From positions 28,086,001 through 28,150,000 of the forward strand of contig NC_081827.1 in NCBI RefSeq assembly GCF_030867095.1: a DNA stretch of 64,000 bases, given 5' to 3'. Each line of letters begins with the position of its first letter. Within the stretch, counting starts at the first letter, position 1. Both the position numbers and the translations under genes were made by a program. Source of the DNA: Alligator mississippiensis. Its lineage: Eukaryota > Chordata > Crocodylia > Alligatoridae. Below the pieces are notes generated by a model. That model was given only the letters and a program-made list of their open reading frames with translations. It was not told the DNA's origin and searched no databases. This document shows, piece after piece, positions 49,245 through 61,900 of the stretch.

Positions 49245-49420
49245 GAATCATGACCTTGTGGGTATGACCGGGATTCTAAATACTGTACCTGAGTTCAATT
49301 CCTGGCTCTGCCACTCACTTCTTACATGATCGTGGGCACTTTGCTTAATTATGCCATGTCTCTGTTTCCCATCTTTTAAGTGGAGGTACCATTTTTAACT
49401 GTTTTGTCCAATTTGGTCCT
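49245..49420 (+). repeat. MIR-like SINE
   Basis: GAGTTCAATTCCTGGCTCTG, CCACTCACTTCTTACATGA and CTCTGTTTCCCATCTTTTA follow the MIR layout. Confidence 0.65.
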
Positions 49421-50759
49421 GAGTCAGGAAAACATGTAAGTAGGCAAACTTTTTCAAATTGCGTATGTTGGAGTCTGGCCATTTCTACATGATAAATGTG
49501 TTTAATAGTAGCATTCTTAGTTGTGTGATGCTGCTCTGCTTTCTAAACTAGAAGTGGTGTCACTGCATCTGCCCAGCACTGTGGGAGGGCTAATTAACAC
49601 ATCTGTGATCAGGCCAGTTAGTTGGTTCCCCTGCTGATAAGCCCACCTGTGGCATCGTGCAGCTGCAGTCACACAGCTCCTGGTCTAGGAGGCAGCCTGC
49701 CTGGAGCGGCACAGCGCATATGGTAAGCTGACTGTGTCAACAAGCCCTCTGCTGTTTGTGTATATGGTGCCTTCCCACAAGGCAGCCCTGATCTTGGTTG
49801 AGGCCTCTACACAGAGCACCATAAAAATGAACAGAAGCAGCATTTTTATATAATGTATTAATAACCAATGCAGATGTACTGCTGTTTCTGGCCCTCCCTC
49901 CCCCAAATGATTCAGCTTTTGGTGTGGTTCTGTTAAGAAAAGTATGAAACTTCCCTTCAGGTTCTTCCCTGTTACTATGACCTCTGCCATTATGCAGCTG
50001 GCTTCCCCTTGGTGTCAACTGTTTCCCTTTCTTGTTGTCCTGCATGCGTGGCCTGGCCCCTAAAAGCAAAGCTGGGTCTCTTGGGGGCTAATTAAACAGT
50101 TTGGTTGATTAGTGAGCCAGAAGCATATCCAGGTAATGCCTTAGGTTATTAATGAGAAAAAATGGCACCTTTTAGTGAAGAAAGCTGTGGTGGTCAGCCT
50201 ATGGAGTAAGAAGTTCCTATATGCACCTGGCAAATATTTAGAGTAGACCCAGAGGTTAATATCTTGGGCTGTTGGTGGAGGGGTAAGGGGGAACATTTAC
50301 AGCATTTATGTAAATGGTTCAAGTGTGTTTTGGTGTCCTCTGTGGAAATATTTCATTTTACAGCTTAGGGGGACTCCTACATTAGAGCACAGCCATTCAA
50401 AGTTAGGGCTATTTGTAGCTTTTATCTAGTCACCTGCATCTCAAGTCAAAGCTCCCACTAAACTAACCATAAGATCACTTTTACCGGACCCAAGGGCTCC
50501 TTCCTTGCTCTCCAGTAACTATGTCTTGCTCAAGGTGACCTTACGTACTGGAGCAGGAAGCCCACCTGAGGAGGGGCAATACAGGTCGGGGGGAAGGGAG
50601 GGGAAGGAAAGGGTGGAGACGTGAGGCTTGTTGGGAACTGGGGATAAAAAGGAAAACTCCCTCTGTCTACACTGAATATGGGCATTAGGAACATCACTGT
50701 TTTAGGTTATATATTCACTTAATAAGGCTTTTGAAAGCATTTTTCTTTAGGAGCTAGAC

Positions 50760-50993
50760 CAGTGATTCTCAACTGGGGTGCCTGATCACCTTGGGGTGCT
50801 GCCAGATCCTTTGAAGGGTGCCAGGAGCTATAAGGAGATAAGCAGATAAACCAGGTTGAGGCTAATCCCTGTCTGGAAGATCCCCCATCTCTACTGCCCA
50901 GCCCCCAACATTGTAAACCTTGTAATATATATATTCATTTTTTAAACTGAGTGCCACTCAATTGGAGTGCCTCAAGTCCAAAAAAGTCCACTG
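50760..50993. mobile_element. hAT-like MITE, 234 bp
   Basis: Starts CAGTGATTCTCAACTGGGG and ends, inverted, CAGTGGACTTTTTTGG. Flanks AGCTAGAC and AGTTAAGC share 5 of 8 bases, so the boundaries are moderate. Confidence 0.45.
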
Positions 50994-51019
50994 AGTTAAG
51001 CAAGTATATCGTCTTAAAC

Positions 51020-51233
51020 CAGAGATTCTTAGCCGTGTACAAACTTGAGTCATAAGATAAACCCAAGGATTTCAAATAGGAATCCATAGTGTTAAAGACA
51101 TTCTGCCCCGTTGTGATCTGAGTTCTTTGCAATAGAATTGCTGTAGTATTTTTCAGTAGTCAAAAAACAAGCAAAAACTCAGAGCTGACATTTTCTGAGA
51201 GGTGCCTTTAATCTAGGAACTTGGGAGCCACTG
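51020..51233. mobile_element. hAT-like MITE, 214 bp, 8-bp TSD
   Basis: Starts CAGAGATTCTTAGCC and ends, inverted, CAGTGGCTCCCAAG. Flanks TCTTAAAC (51012-51019) and TCTTAAAG (51234-51241) match at 7 of 8. Confidence 0.65.
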
Positions 51234-51720
51234 TCTTAAAGACACAGTCTTAGGTGTTTGTTTGGTGGCCTGCTTTTGCTTTTCTGACTGGACCTTGTTC
51301 CCAAGCCTGACTTTGACATATTTTTCCCTTGAGGTACATGGATTTTTTTACTGATTTCCACATCTGTCAATCCCCAAAACAGAAGTAAAATGTACTGTAT
51401 GTGAAGTGTGCCAATGAAAAACTACTGTTGCCCTTTCACTGCTTGGCACTATAAGATGCACTGGACCATAGGACTGACCCCCAGACATGACTTGTTCATG
51501 GAAGTTTAGGAACTTTGGAAAGGAAAAGAATTTTTTTTTAAGAGTTGTCAGCTCTCCAAGGAGGTAAAAAGCCACAAGGTTTTCTTTGTAGTTTGTCCTG
51601 GAATGAAACACTAAAGTACAGAACATCACACTGCTGTGGTCAAGCACCACTGACCTTAGAGGCAGATCAATATTTAGGTTTCTGAGAGGTCTTTGAAGTA
51701 AGAAGCCAGTAAATCTAAAA

Positions 51721-52053
51721 CCCCAAGTGGACCATGGAAGCAACAATATAAAACAGGGAGCATGTGGCCACAGTCCAGAAATGGGAGTCTACCAAGAGAA
51801 ACACTGCAACTAAATGACTAACAGAGATGAACACAGAAAATTGTAGAAGCCTGAGCAGGGGAGCCTGTGATGTTCAGTGAAGTGGACAGTCACCGGTATG
51901 ATGCATACACACGCAGACAGATCATGGTTGTCCACTTCACTGAACATCACAGGCTTCCCTGCTTAGGCTCAGTGTTTCTCTTGGTAGACTCCCATTTCTG
52001 GACTGTGGCCACATGCTCCCTGTTTTATTGTCGCTTCCATGGTCCACTTGGGG
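51721..52053. repeat. long inverted repeat
   Basis: The left arm 51721-51888 and right arm 51929-52053 are near-identical inverted copies around a loop of about 40 bp. The left arm has about 44 extra bases (about 51807-51850) missing from the right arm. Confidence 0.9.
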
Positions 52054-52285
52054 ATTCACATGAACAGAACTGCACAAGTGCATGACAAATGTCCAGCATG
52101 GCTTTTGTATATTGTATATGTCCCTCTCTGAAAATGCAGGGTATGGCAAGTGACAGCTAGAAATAATGCAGCCGGGGTATTAACCAATGTTTTCACATTT
52201 CACCAAGTAACTAAATGTTTTCTTGTCCTGTTTCTTGTGTTTTAACATCACTGTAAGCCAAAGAAATATACCATCCCTGTGTTTG
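52036..52285 (+). repeat. 250-bp direct repeat, copy A
   Basis: Matches 53161-53410 over the full 250 bp without gaps, with roughly six substitutions seen. Its first 18 bases belong to the right arm of the inverted repeat. It lies just past the likely SLC26A3 3' end. Confidence 0.92.
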
Positions 52286-52539
52286 TAAATGCTGTGTACA
52301 TTGATATCAATATTAAAGTTCTGAAATAGATATGTGATTCACTTTACATACCATTTGAGACATAAGAGAAAAGGCCTACCAATTTAAAAATAATTCAGTC
52401 AGTCAAGTCAGGTGTCTTGTAGGATCTTCAACGAAACGTTATCAAATTATGTGTGAGATAAAGAAAAATGTGACTAAATTATTAAACTATAGCATATAAA
52501 TACAAGACCTCAAATAGCTGTTTAAACATGACAGTACAT

Positions 52540-52876
52540 AATTTTGTTACTGTACAGGTTGTTTAAAAATTGTTTAATAATATACACATATATATACACA
52601 TATGTACAAGTGGTGGTAGGATAGCCTCAATCACTTTTTCTCCTTCATAAGTATATAAGCTAACAAACTATAAAAGCTGAAAATTCACATCATATCAATC
52701 TACATTATATATAGCATACAACAAACCAGTTCCAAACCCTGAAACATAATCCTGTGTAGTAAAGTCCCTCATACAATGTATGAACATATCTGTAACTGTC
52801 TTCACACACGAATATATCGGTATTCATCTTCTGCAGGTGACAATCTATTGATTGGATGATGCCAATGTTTAGAAAA
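52540..52876 (-). other. SLC26A3: SLC26A3 3'UTR with ATTAAA candidate
   Basis: AT-rich sequence after the stop. On the minus strand an ATTAAA hexamer lies at 52573-52578, about 300 bp past the stop codon; no AATAAA was seen nearby. The mRNA end is inferred. Confidence 0.4.
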
Positions 52877-52900
52877 TTAGAATTTTGTTTCTCCTGGAAA
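52877..52900 (-). CDS. SLC26A3: SLC26A3 exon 21, coding part with stop
   Basis: 24 bp after acceptor TTTTCTACAG: FPGETKF then TAA. Human ends VPVETKF. The final four residues ETKF are the PDZ-binding motif. The exon lies 1.7 kb past exon 20. Confidence 0.92.
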   Translation of the reverse strand, partial: FPGETKF

Positions 52901-55900
52901 CTGTAGAAAAGAAACAAATAAATATTACTTCTAGATGCAGAATAGCTTCTTCATGCACCTTTGTAAACTGTACAGAAAGATTTTTTCCAGTTTTGGGAGG
53001 TTAGAAGGGTTTTATGTTCCAGACTAGCCCATATGTTCCACTCTGGCTCATTTGTGGCTCAGTCTGCTCAGGATATTTCTCTTTCTCTCCCTTGCAACCA
53101 AAGGCTGTCCTGACAGTGCTACTTTCCTACAAGAATTACAATTGTGCCCCTTCACCCAAGTCCATGGTCCACTTGGGGATTCACATGAACAGAACTGCAC
53201 AAGTGCATGACAAATGTCCAGCATGGCTTTTGTATATTGTATATGTCCCTCTCTGAAAATGCAGGGTATGGCAAGTGATAGCTAGAAATAATGCAGCTGA
53301 GGTATTAACCAATGTTTTCACATTTCACCAATTAACTAAATGTTTTCTTGTCCTGTTTCTTGTGTTTTAACATCACTGTAAGCCAAAGAAATATATTATC
53401 CCTGTGTTTGGCACATGAGGTTGTGAGAATAACGCCACAGGGAAATGTACTCACTAACCATGTCACCTGACTCACTCCAAAAAGAAGCCTGTCTCAGTTT
53501 AGAAGTGTGCAGTCCCATCATTAGTCTTTTCCTCTATGGTAAAATGGTAGCAAGCAGTGGAGGGGAGAGGCCTCTGATCAGGAGGTTCAGCAGAGCCTCT
53601 CATTTCCTGCAGGCAGGGCAGAAGGTTTCCTCTCCATCCAAAGTGGGGAACTTCTCCTGCCCCATGGCTATCAGAGAGCTCATAGGCTGAGAAACCCAAC
53701 TCAGGGTGTTGTGGCAGGGATGGGTGGTCAGCAGAGAAAGCAGTGGAGCTAGTAATGATGGACAGTTCTCCCTTTCTTCCCAATGAGGAATTGTGTCACC
53801 CTGTTGGCTGTAGGGAATATGCTTAATAATTTATCCTAGGCAAGGTCATAGCTTCCCACCACTGCAGTGGTTTGCCCTAAATCAGGGGCCAGCAAGCTAT
53901 GGCCTGCAAGCCAGATTCAACCCACATAGCCTGTGGATCTGGCCCACAAGGTCACAGCTTTGGTGGTATTTGGCAGCGGAGTGGGGTGCCCCGAAGCCAC
54001 ACCATGGTCGCATGCCTGGGACTCCAGTGGAGGAGTGCTGCCTGTGTCCCACCATGCTCAGGCAGCATGGGTCCCAGTAGAGCGAGGTTTCCCCACCTGC
54101 TGCAGCTGAGTGGCAGAGAGAAGCAGCAGCAGTGATTGGGTCCTAATGCCTGTCCGCCTCTGACTTGAGCTGTGTTATTTTAGTGCCCCCCAGCTCCTGC
54201 TGTGCTCTCTGCTGGAAAATGTTGCCAACTCCTGCCCTAACTAGCACACCAAGTACTGGCTGCGAGTCAGTCCTAAACAAGCAGGATGCAGAGGTTGGGG
54301 GTTGGAGGCTTGTCCTCTTAGGTCACTGTCCAAGCCTGATCCCACTGTCCAGGGGTTTGAACCCTGGTGGAAGCTCACATGATGTGAGCTGGTAGCTTCA
54401 GTTTGGTTTCTAATGGATCACTACATCCACATCACCAAAGCCAGAACTAGCACCTTTTGATGGCTGTATCATCAGTGACCACTAAGTGCACTGCTCCCAT
54501 GCTCCTCCAGCATATAATGAGATCCAGTGTGAGGTGAGCCCCTGGACTGTCAGGGGGAGGGGGAGGTGCCTTTTACTGGTGCTTGAATTCAGGCAGAAAT
54601 GTGTTAAACAGTAAAAACAGAAGTGAATGACTCACCATGTGTTCCCGGCTACGTAATCCTCCATCTGTGTTGATGATATAGTGATCGTAACTTCCCTTCT
54701 CCTGTAGTGAACAAAGAAGTGTCTGGGTTAGGAAGTTATGCTCTGTGCCTTTCTCTTTTTAGGTAATTTCAGAGGTCATTTTGCTTCTAGAACTCAGAAA
54801 ATGTGGCTCCCAAGGATCTTGGCCACAGCGTCCACTATGTCCATGTCAGGGGTGGCCAACGTATGGTACATATGCCACAAAGGGCACCAACAGATTCTGT
54901 GTGTGGCACATCGCTGATCAGAGAGTGGACAGGCAGCACAGTGGCAAATAGGGCAGAAAGCAGAGCAGCTGATTGGACAGGGGAAGGGAATTGGACTGGC
55001 ACATGGGAAGAATGTGGGGCTAATTTGTGGGCCACCTGTCAAAAAGGTTGGCACCTCCCATGTGAGGGAGGGGACAGAGCTGAGTCCTTCTGACCTAAGC
55101 GTAATCAATCTTAGTAGTTCTGTGATTGATCCAGGAGCATCCAGATTAAGAAGCTGTATCAGTTTTAACTCAGATCAGTTGAACGAAACCAATTACGTGC
55201 AACTTTTGAGTGTCGCCAAAGCCTGGCACACTTGAATGCAAGCAGCACTAAACCTCAATGAATCTCTCCTACAAATGCTGCTGGAGTCTAATCATGATGA
55301 GGGGGACCTGAGATCCAAAAGGGTCCCTGTGGCTAGTGAGGAGTGGTAGTAACAGAGCACTGGATAGGCTGATCCTCTACGGAAATGACAGCTCTCTTTG
55401 CTGTGGCTCCATAAGATTGAAAGGCCTGCCCCTGACCCATGACAGGGCTTTTAGCTCCTATCCCTCTCTGACACTGACAGTTTGAAGAGAGCTTTCCTTC
55501 ACAGACTTTCCTGAGTGACCCACCCTGGGCCATCCTCTGTTGGGTGCTTGTGCAAGAATAGATGAGACTAACTCTACAAATGACCTGAGAGCGTGGTAAG
55601 GTGCTGATCCAATGGGCATAGAGGATAGTATAGCAATCGGTACCTTGTTGGGCTGGAATTTTGGGGAAGTGGCCATGTCCTTCTTCATCAGGATGTACAA
55701 CACTGCATCATGAATGGTGAGGAAAAACATAGAGGATTTCAGCTCCTCATCAAAAAACACACATCTTTCCAGTTTATCCAGGAAGCCATCTGCAGGGAAA
55801 CAGAATCAAGTTACAAATCGGCAACCTACCAGCCTGGAAGTTATAAACCAATGACCTCCAGGCCTGGAAGTAGAAAGGAAGAACTCAGAGCCCCAACACG

Positions 55901-58900
55901 ACCTTCGAGAGAGCACGGGGCTTTTCCAAGAAGGGCTCTGCATCATGTATTTGTTCAGATACCATGAGGCCTGAGGCTCCCCTGTCTAGCACCTCGTGCT
56001 GCCATTCATTTTCTGCAGCACAAAGTGAGTATCAAACAGTTCCCTTCTGACGGGCAGCAGTTCACACCCACCTGCATGCCCTGTGCAGGCGAGTAAACAA
56101 TGACTGTACCAAGGGCAGGCTAGAAGAGAATTTGGCTCATCTTGCCTCTTTTCTTCTTAGAGGGTGCAGCCTAAGGCACCTGTCTTGAAGAGGCCAAAAG
56201 CTGTGTGTCTGGGCTTTGCAAAGTCCCTACACATGGTCTTAAAGCACCATCATACAGTGTACCGTGGATGGGCCATAGCCAGTCCACATAACCTGTAGTT
56301 TCACATGGCTGTAGTTCAGCAAAGACAGGTACCCTATGGCTGTAGTGTCTGGGCAAAGTTAGTCACTGGGTTCTACTATGACTTGGGGGTGATGATTCCT
56401 TTTCCCATCTGTCCCAGTGAGAGATTTGTGCAAACACAGCCTCAGGCTTTGTTTGCTGTCCCAAAACTGGGCAATTGCTATAAGGGTACTTTCAGGGGGC
56501 ACAGGCAAGAGAGACCTTTTTTATTTCTCTCTATACATCTGATTTCTTGGTAACACCAATCAGATGGAAAGATGTGAAGATCTAAAATAGACAAAACTGC
56601 CAGGGAACAAGACTTTGTGACAGGAAAAAGTGGGCCATGGGATATTTAGAGTGGATGCAGACAATGCTATCCCATTTCCCCTTCCCTCTGCCCTCATCCA
56701 GAATGAGAATTTTATTTTGGTTCACGATTGTTTAGTTCAGTTTCTGGGTATAAATCAAAGTCAACCTTGCTCATCCCTGCAAGGTTAGTTTAATTTGGGT
56801 GTGGCAGCACAACTTCAAAGAGTATTTTCATGTAAAATTTATCCTCAGTACTAATGTATGGTGGGAAATGAGGATGGTATAAAAAAGAGGTTCTCTATCT
56901 CTCTGGCTCAGTGAACATTTAACAGGTAATTGGTTGTTTAAAACAAGGGGGATCAAAATGGAAGAATTTACCATGTACTCCCACAATATAAATGTCTACG
57001 TTGATCCGGATAAATTCTTTTAAAGTCTGTGAAATAGAAAGCAGACCATTATTAGAGACTAACTCCTTTGTTATGGACTCAACAGCAATCACAGTGATTA
57101 GATACAGCAGGTGTCTGCAGCACCTTTAACAAATCAGTTGTATTTTGAATGCAAATAAATGGATCTTAGGCTCAGGTTCTGCTTCTAGAAGACTCACTGA
57201 CCAGGATAGAATCCTAAAACTAACACTGGAGTTTAGAGTAAACCTTGATAAGCTACACTAAGAAAGAGTTTATATATTTTAAGGAAAGGATTGATATTAA
57301 AACATTAATAAGAGATGCAAAGAAAAATCTTTCTTAGAAGAAAATAGCTCAGTCCAGCATTCATATCAATGCTTTACAGATGAAGAAACTGAGACTCCAG
57401 GAGGTTAAAGACAGAATTTTAAAAAATACAGAGACTCTGTGCCACTCTGAGCTGTTCCATGAAGCATGCACTATCTCCTGTTGTACACATGCCTAATGCT
57501 GAAAAAGTATATTGTAGCCACCACAGAACATCATTGTGTGTTTGCCACTAACCATCACTGAGACAGAGAGCCCAGGGATAGTGTTGGACATTTTCCAAAC
57601 AGCAGCTGTACTGCATCTTTTTGGAGTGCAGCAAATGGAGGACAGGTGTTCTGTGCTTCAGTGCAGCACTCAAGTTTGGTTGGAAGTGGTGTAGACATGC
57701 CGATAAAACCAAACAGCCATAACTTCTACTGAAGATAATAGAAACTGTGGGCACTCAGCTCCCATGACAGTAACACTACTAGATTTGGGTCCCAAATTAA
57801 GGGTTTAAGATGCCTATCTGCAGGCACTGATATTTGAAAAGTTGAACTAAAACTTGCCCAAGGTCACTTGTCACATTTGCAGCAGGAGCAGAAGTAGGAG
57901 CCAGATTCCTAGCCCAAACTCAGAACCCCAGGCCATGTGGTATATGTTATGTATGGTCTAGCACATTACCACAAACACAGTTACATTTTCTTGGAAAATT
58001 TAGACAAAAGAGGGAAAACATTTTTATTGCTATTTTTATTGCTATGTCCAGGATTTTCAATTTAACTGAAAGCTTTTCACAAGGAAAGCACATACTTTCC
58101 ATGCACTATTTCATTATGCTTAAAACCTAATTTCTGTTGAAAAACAGTTTCAGTGGAACATTTTCTATCAGTTCTAGCCACTGAAGTCATTGTGAATGAG
58201 ATTTTGAGGCTCTAGGATTAAACCTGTATGCAATCTATTTTTACGCTCATAGATGCACATCTTGATGAATGACATTATCTTTGCACTTTTTTCACCTGTA
58301 ACCACTGACTTGTTGTTTCATGAAAGGTAATTGTTACCTGTTGGAGGACTCTCATGGCAGAAACATCAAGAAATGTTACTGCTGAAAAATCAAGAATGAT
58401 GCTGTGGACGTCAATCCTGGGCACTCTGATGTTGGGAGGAAGGTCGGAGTTCCAGTCAATTTGCATGGGCAAATCTGCCATGTTAGTGGGCTGGTCCAGT
58501 TCCTCTATTCTGTTGTTATCTAATTCTTCATCAGACTCAGTGATACCATTAACTGTGTAAATAAAGCCTTTCTGTGTCAAAGAAAAATGGCTAGAATTAA
58601 CATTACAGCTTAAGCTATTGTGCAGGGTTTGGAGTATGTCTGGTGCATACACTTATATACAACACTGTGGTACTGAAGAGACAAAGCACTAAATGAATGG
58701 ATCATGTTCTACCCATGCTTTGTATTGAAAGGGATTCCTTCTCCCTGCACTTTGTACATTTCTGTTTTCAACAATTACTTTGTATTTTGTTTTGCACATT
58801 TCATCAGGGTCTGGAGACTCCCTTCAACTTGGGCAGGCTCTGGACGGTCCATGAAAAGTATGAAGGTGGTTTACTTGAAAAAAAACTATGTATGTGCTCC

Positions 58901-61900
58901 AATCCCAAAGTCAGCTACATATCAAGCCTTTACCTCTTTGGGATCTGATCTTGAAATGTGAGGACAAGCAAGACTCACTGAAGAGAAGATGCGTTAAGCT
59001 GTAGGACAGGGACCAGGGCTTATATTTAAAAAAAACCTTATATTTGAAGATTATATTTAGCTTAAGCCATGGCAATATGGGGAAATGCTTAACTTGTGCT
59101 AACTGGCATTGACATGGGGAAAGCAACCAGCTCTCACTCAACTCAAAGTGAAACTGGGGTGCCTAACTACTAGGGGTGCCTTTAAATCCTTTCTTGTAGT
59201 TTGTCTCTTTCCAACCTTTCAAGTCAACACACTTACAGGGGTTACTTGTAGCTCTCCTTTCTTCAGCATCTTTCGGATTTTCCTCAGAGCTTTATTGCGT
59301 TTCCTCAATACCCTCAATGGATTAAAGCCAACCTGCAAAATTACACCTTGATTAACTCTCTGGATTCCTTTGCATGGAGAAGGGAAAACTTGATGTTAGT
59401 TTAAAAGGGACTGCAGGGGGAGGGAGGGGGGGGCAGGTTATCAGCAAATTCCTGGCTAGTGATAGAGCTACATTAAAGCAAGCAAGCAAACAAACAATGG
59501 CCTTTAGATAATTGACTCTAGTGAATCACACATCATGTGCACAGCTTTCCTGAGAGAGCAATTTAGTTGCTGTCAAGCAAATGACATCAGTCTTTTGGAA
59601 ATTCCCTTTCTGAGCTGGATTCTTATCTCAGTTACGCTGGTGTATCTCTGTAGTAGTTCCACCTGTTAGTGTGCTCCCATCAATCATATCTGAATTACTT
59701 TGGATTAGCTGAGTGACTGGGATCAGAATCTAGCCCACAGGACCTGCTTGTTGTCTAGAGCAAAACTTCCTTGTCTCACAGCCATGAGCAGCGCCATTAG
59801 ATTTAATGGATGGATAAAGGACTCTGTGACAAACTCCTTGAAGTCAGTGGAAGGATTCAGGACTTCAGCAGACTTTGGATCATGTTCATGGTGATTGGAG
59901 GTTGGGCTCTGTGTTCCCTAGAATTGTGCTGCTATCTTTGTGCTATGCAAGCACCTCTTTTCTTAGTGGGTAAGCCTGCACAGCCAGACAAAAGTATGAT
60001 TGTAGCACACCCTGGTATGGTCATGCTAGCAGAGAAGAGGGGGGCAGTGCAGACTTCAGTACAGGCTAATAACCCAAGTGTATGCTGTGGGTCCTTAGCT
60101 GGCTTGTACTTGGCTGGCTTACACTTGCTGGAGCCCATGCTGTGATCTCTCCACTACTATATTGTGACCTAGCACATAAACTGAGATGGAGAGTGCAGCA
60201 TACCTGCCTAGTGCCTCCATATGCAGTAGTCAAAGATGGGATAATACTGGAAGTGAGAGGCAGAAGGACATGGGAAATCTCTGGGTGTTTGTGAAGGGCT
60301 AACCAATAACAGTGAGAGATCATCATCAAGGGTAGGCCACAGAGGGAGCTGAATTCAGTTAAAAGAACATCCCCAGAGCCAAACTGGCTATCATTCCCTG
60401 ATCTCTTTGCTGACATATTTTTACCTAGCTGTTTTGCTGCTTGTTTTTTAGGATTGTCAGATCTTTGGGGCAAAGACATTCATCTTTCTCCTTGTCCAGA
60501 GACAGCCTAGCACTTCTTGGGTTGCTATTGCAAGAAAATATTTATGACAGCATCTCTTTGAATCTTCTCTGTGATGCTTTTTTTTTAAAGACTTTTTAAA
60601 AGTATGTAATGACAGTAGAACAGTAGTAGGCTCGTTCCCTCTCTCATGCACACACGGGTACAAATTAGGATCTTAATTCATTAAGATTTGTAAAATTCTT
60701 TGAGCTCTTTGAATTATATTCTGTATATGCAAATTAGTTATTATTGTTATTTATTTTTATTATTTCATTAATTCATTTGCAATCAAAATAATTTCTGTGA
60801 AGTGACAGCCAGCAAAAAACTTACAGCTTTTATAAGCTTGTCCTTGAAGAACTCCACATTAGCGAAGAAGACTGGGGCAGAACATCTGAAAATCTTTACT
60901 CCCTCTGGTTCATATATCTACACAATAAAACAAAGGTATTACTTACAAGCACTATTTTACAGACCTGCAATAGTCAATGTAAATAATGTATAAGCTCTTA
61001 CATCTGCATAATCCTTTCTGTTTTTGTAGATGTTGCTTCTTCCCACATTAGCCAAAAGACTGCAGTTCGGACTGTAAATGAATACAAAAGATACTGATGT
61101 ATTATGCTAAAACTTATCAAATGAATAATTACTGCTGTGCTAATAAACTTATCTTGCTGTGTGAAAGCTATACAGCCCTAATTTCTGATAAAATAAATCA
61201 TGCTCAGGACTAAAGATAACTGTATTGATTGTGGAGTCTATTTAAAGGCCTTTCACACTGAGAGAGAAATTAGCCATGAAGAATTAATTCAAATGGCAGG
61301 GAAAAACTATCCTGAGAGAGACTGAAATTTATTATGAGTCAGATTGGGAACTCTTTATTTGTGCTGCTGAGTGGTTACTCACACAAGTAGCAGCAGCAGC
61401 AATCGTAATAAAACCTAGCTCTTATATAGGTAACTAGCTTCTATTGTCCCACTGCAGTGTCAGATTGATCTTGTTGGCTTTGTCCTTTGATGAGAATTAT
61501 GAGTAACTGCTCCCCAGTGGACTCCCAGTCCAGCCTTCTAATGAGACCTATAAAAATACTGAGGTGAGTATTCAAATTATTTTTCTCATTAAGTGGGGGC
61601 AAAATACACTGTTTCCATTTAACACATGTATACTTTATATTGTTTAACACATGTATACTCTAATTCCTTTGTTCTCTGTGAACAGCATGGGCCAAGTGTT
61701 TTCATGAGATCTTAAGTTTAATTTCTAAGTGTGTCCTTCAATTTGTGGCTTAAATCAGCTGTGGATGCAAATGCTATTACTTAGCTATCTAAAAACCCAA
61801 CTGACATTCCCAGAGACAGCAAGGACAGCTCTATCCTATCATGTCTACTAGGAATTTATTTTGAGTACAAAATTGCAGGCCTGACTGAGTTTATTTCCAG

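Larger units (their letters stand above)
47540..52539. other. CBLL1-SLC26A3 intergenic DNA
   Basis: AT-rich, with the SINEs, hAT-like MITEs, inverted repeat and duplicated unit listed. Reading frames here (for example 51348-51746 on the minus strand) resemble no family known to me. Confidence 0.6.

Noticed and set aside
51348-51746. 132-codon minus-strand frame
   Set aside because: No recognisable domain, and its 5' end lies in the inverted repeat arm; probably chance.
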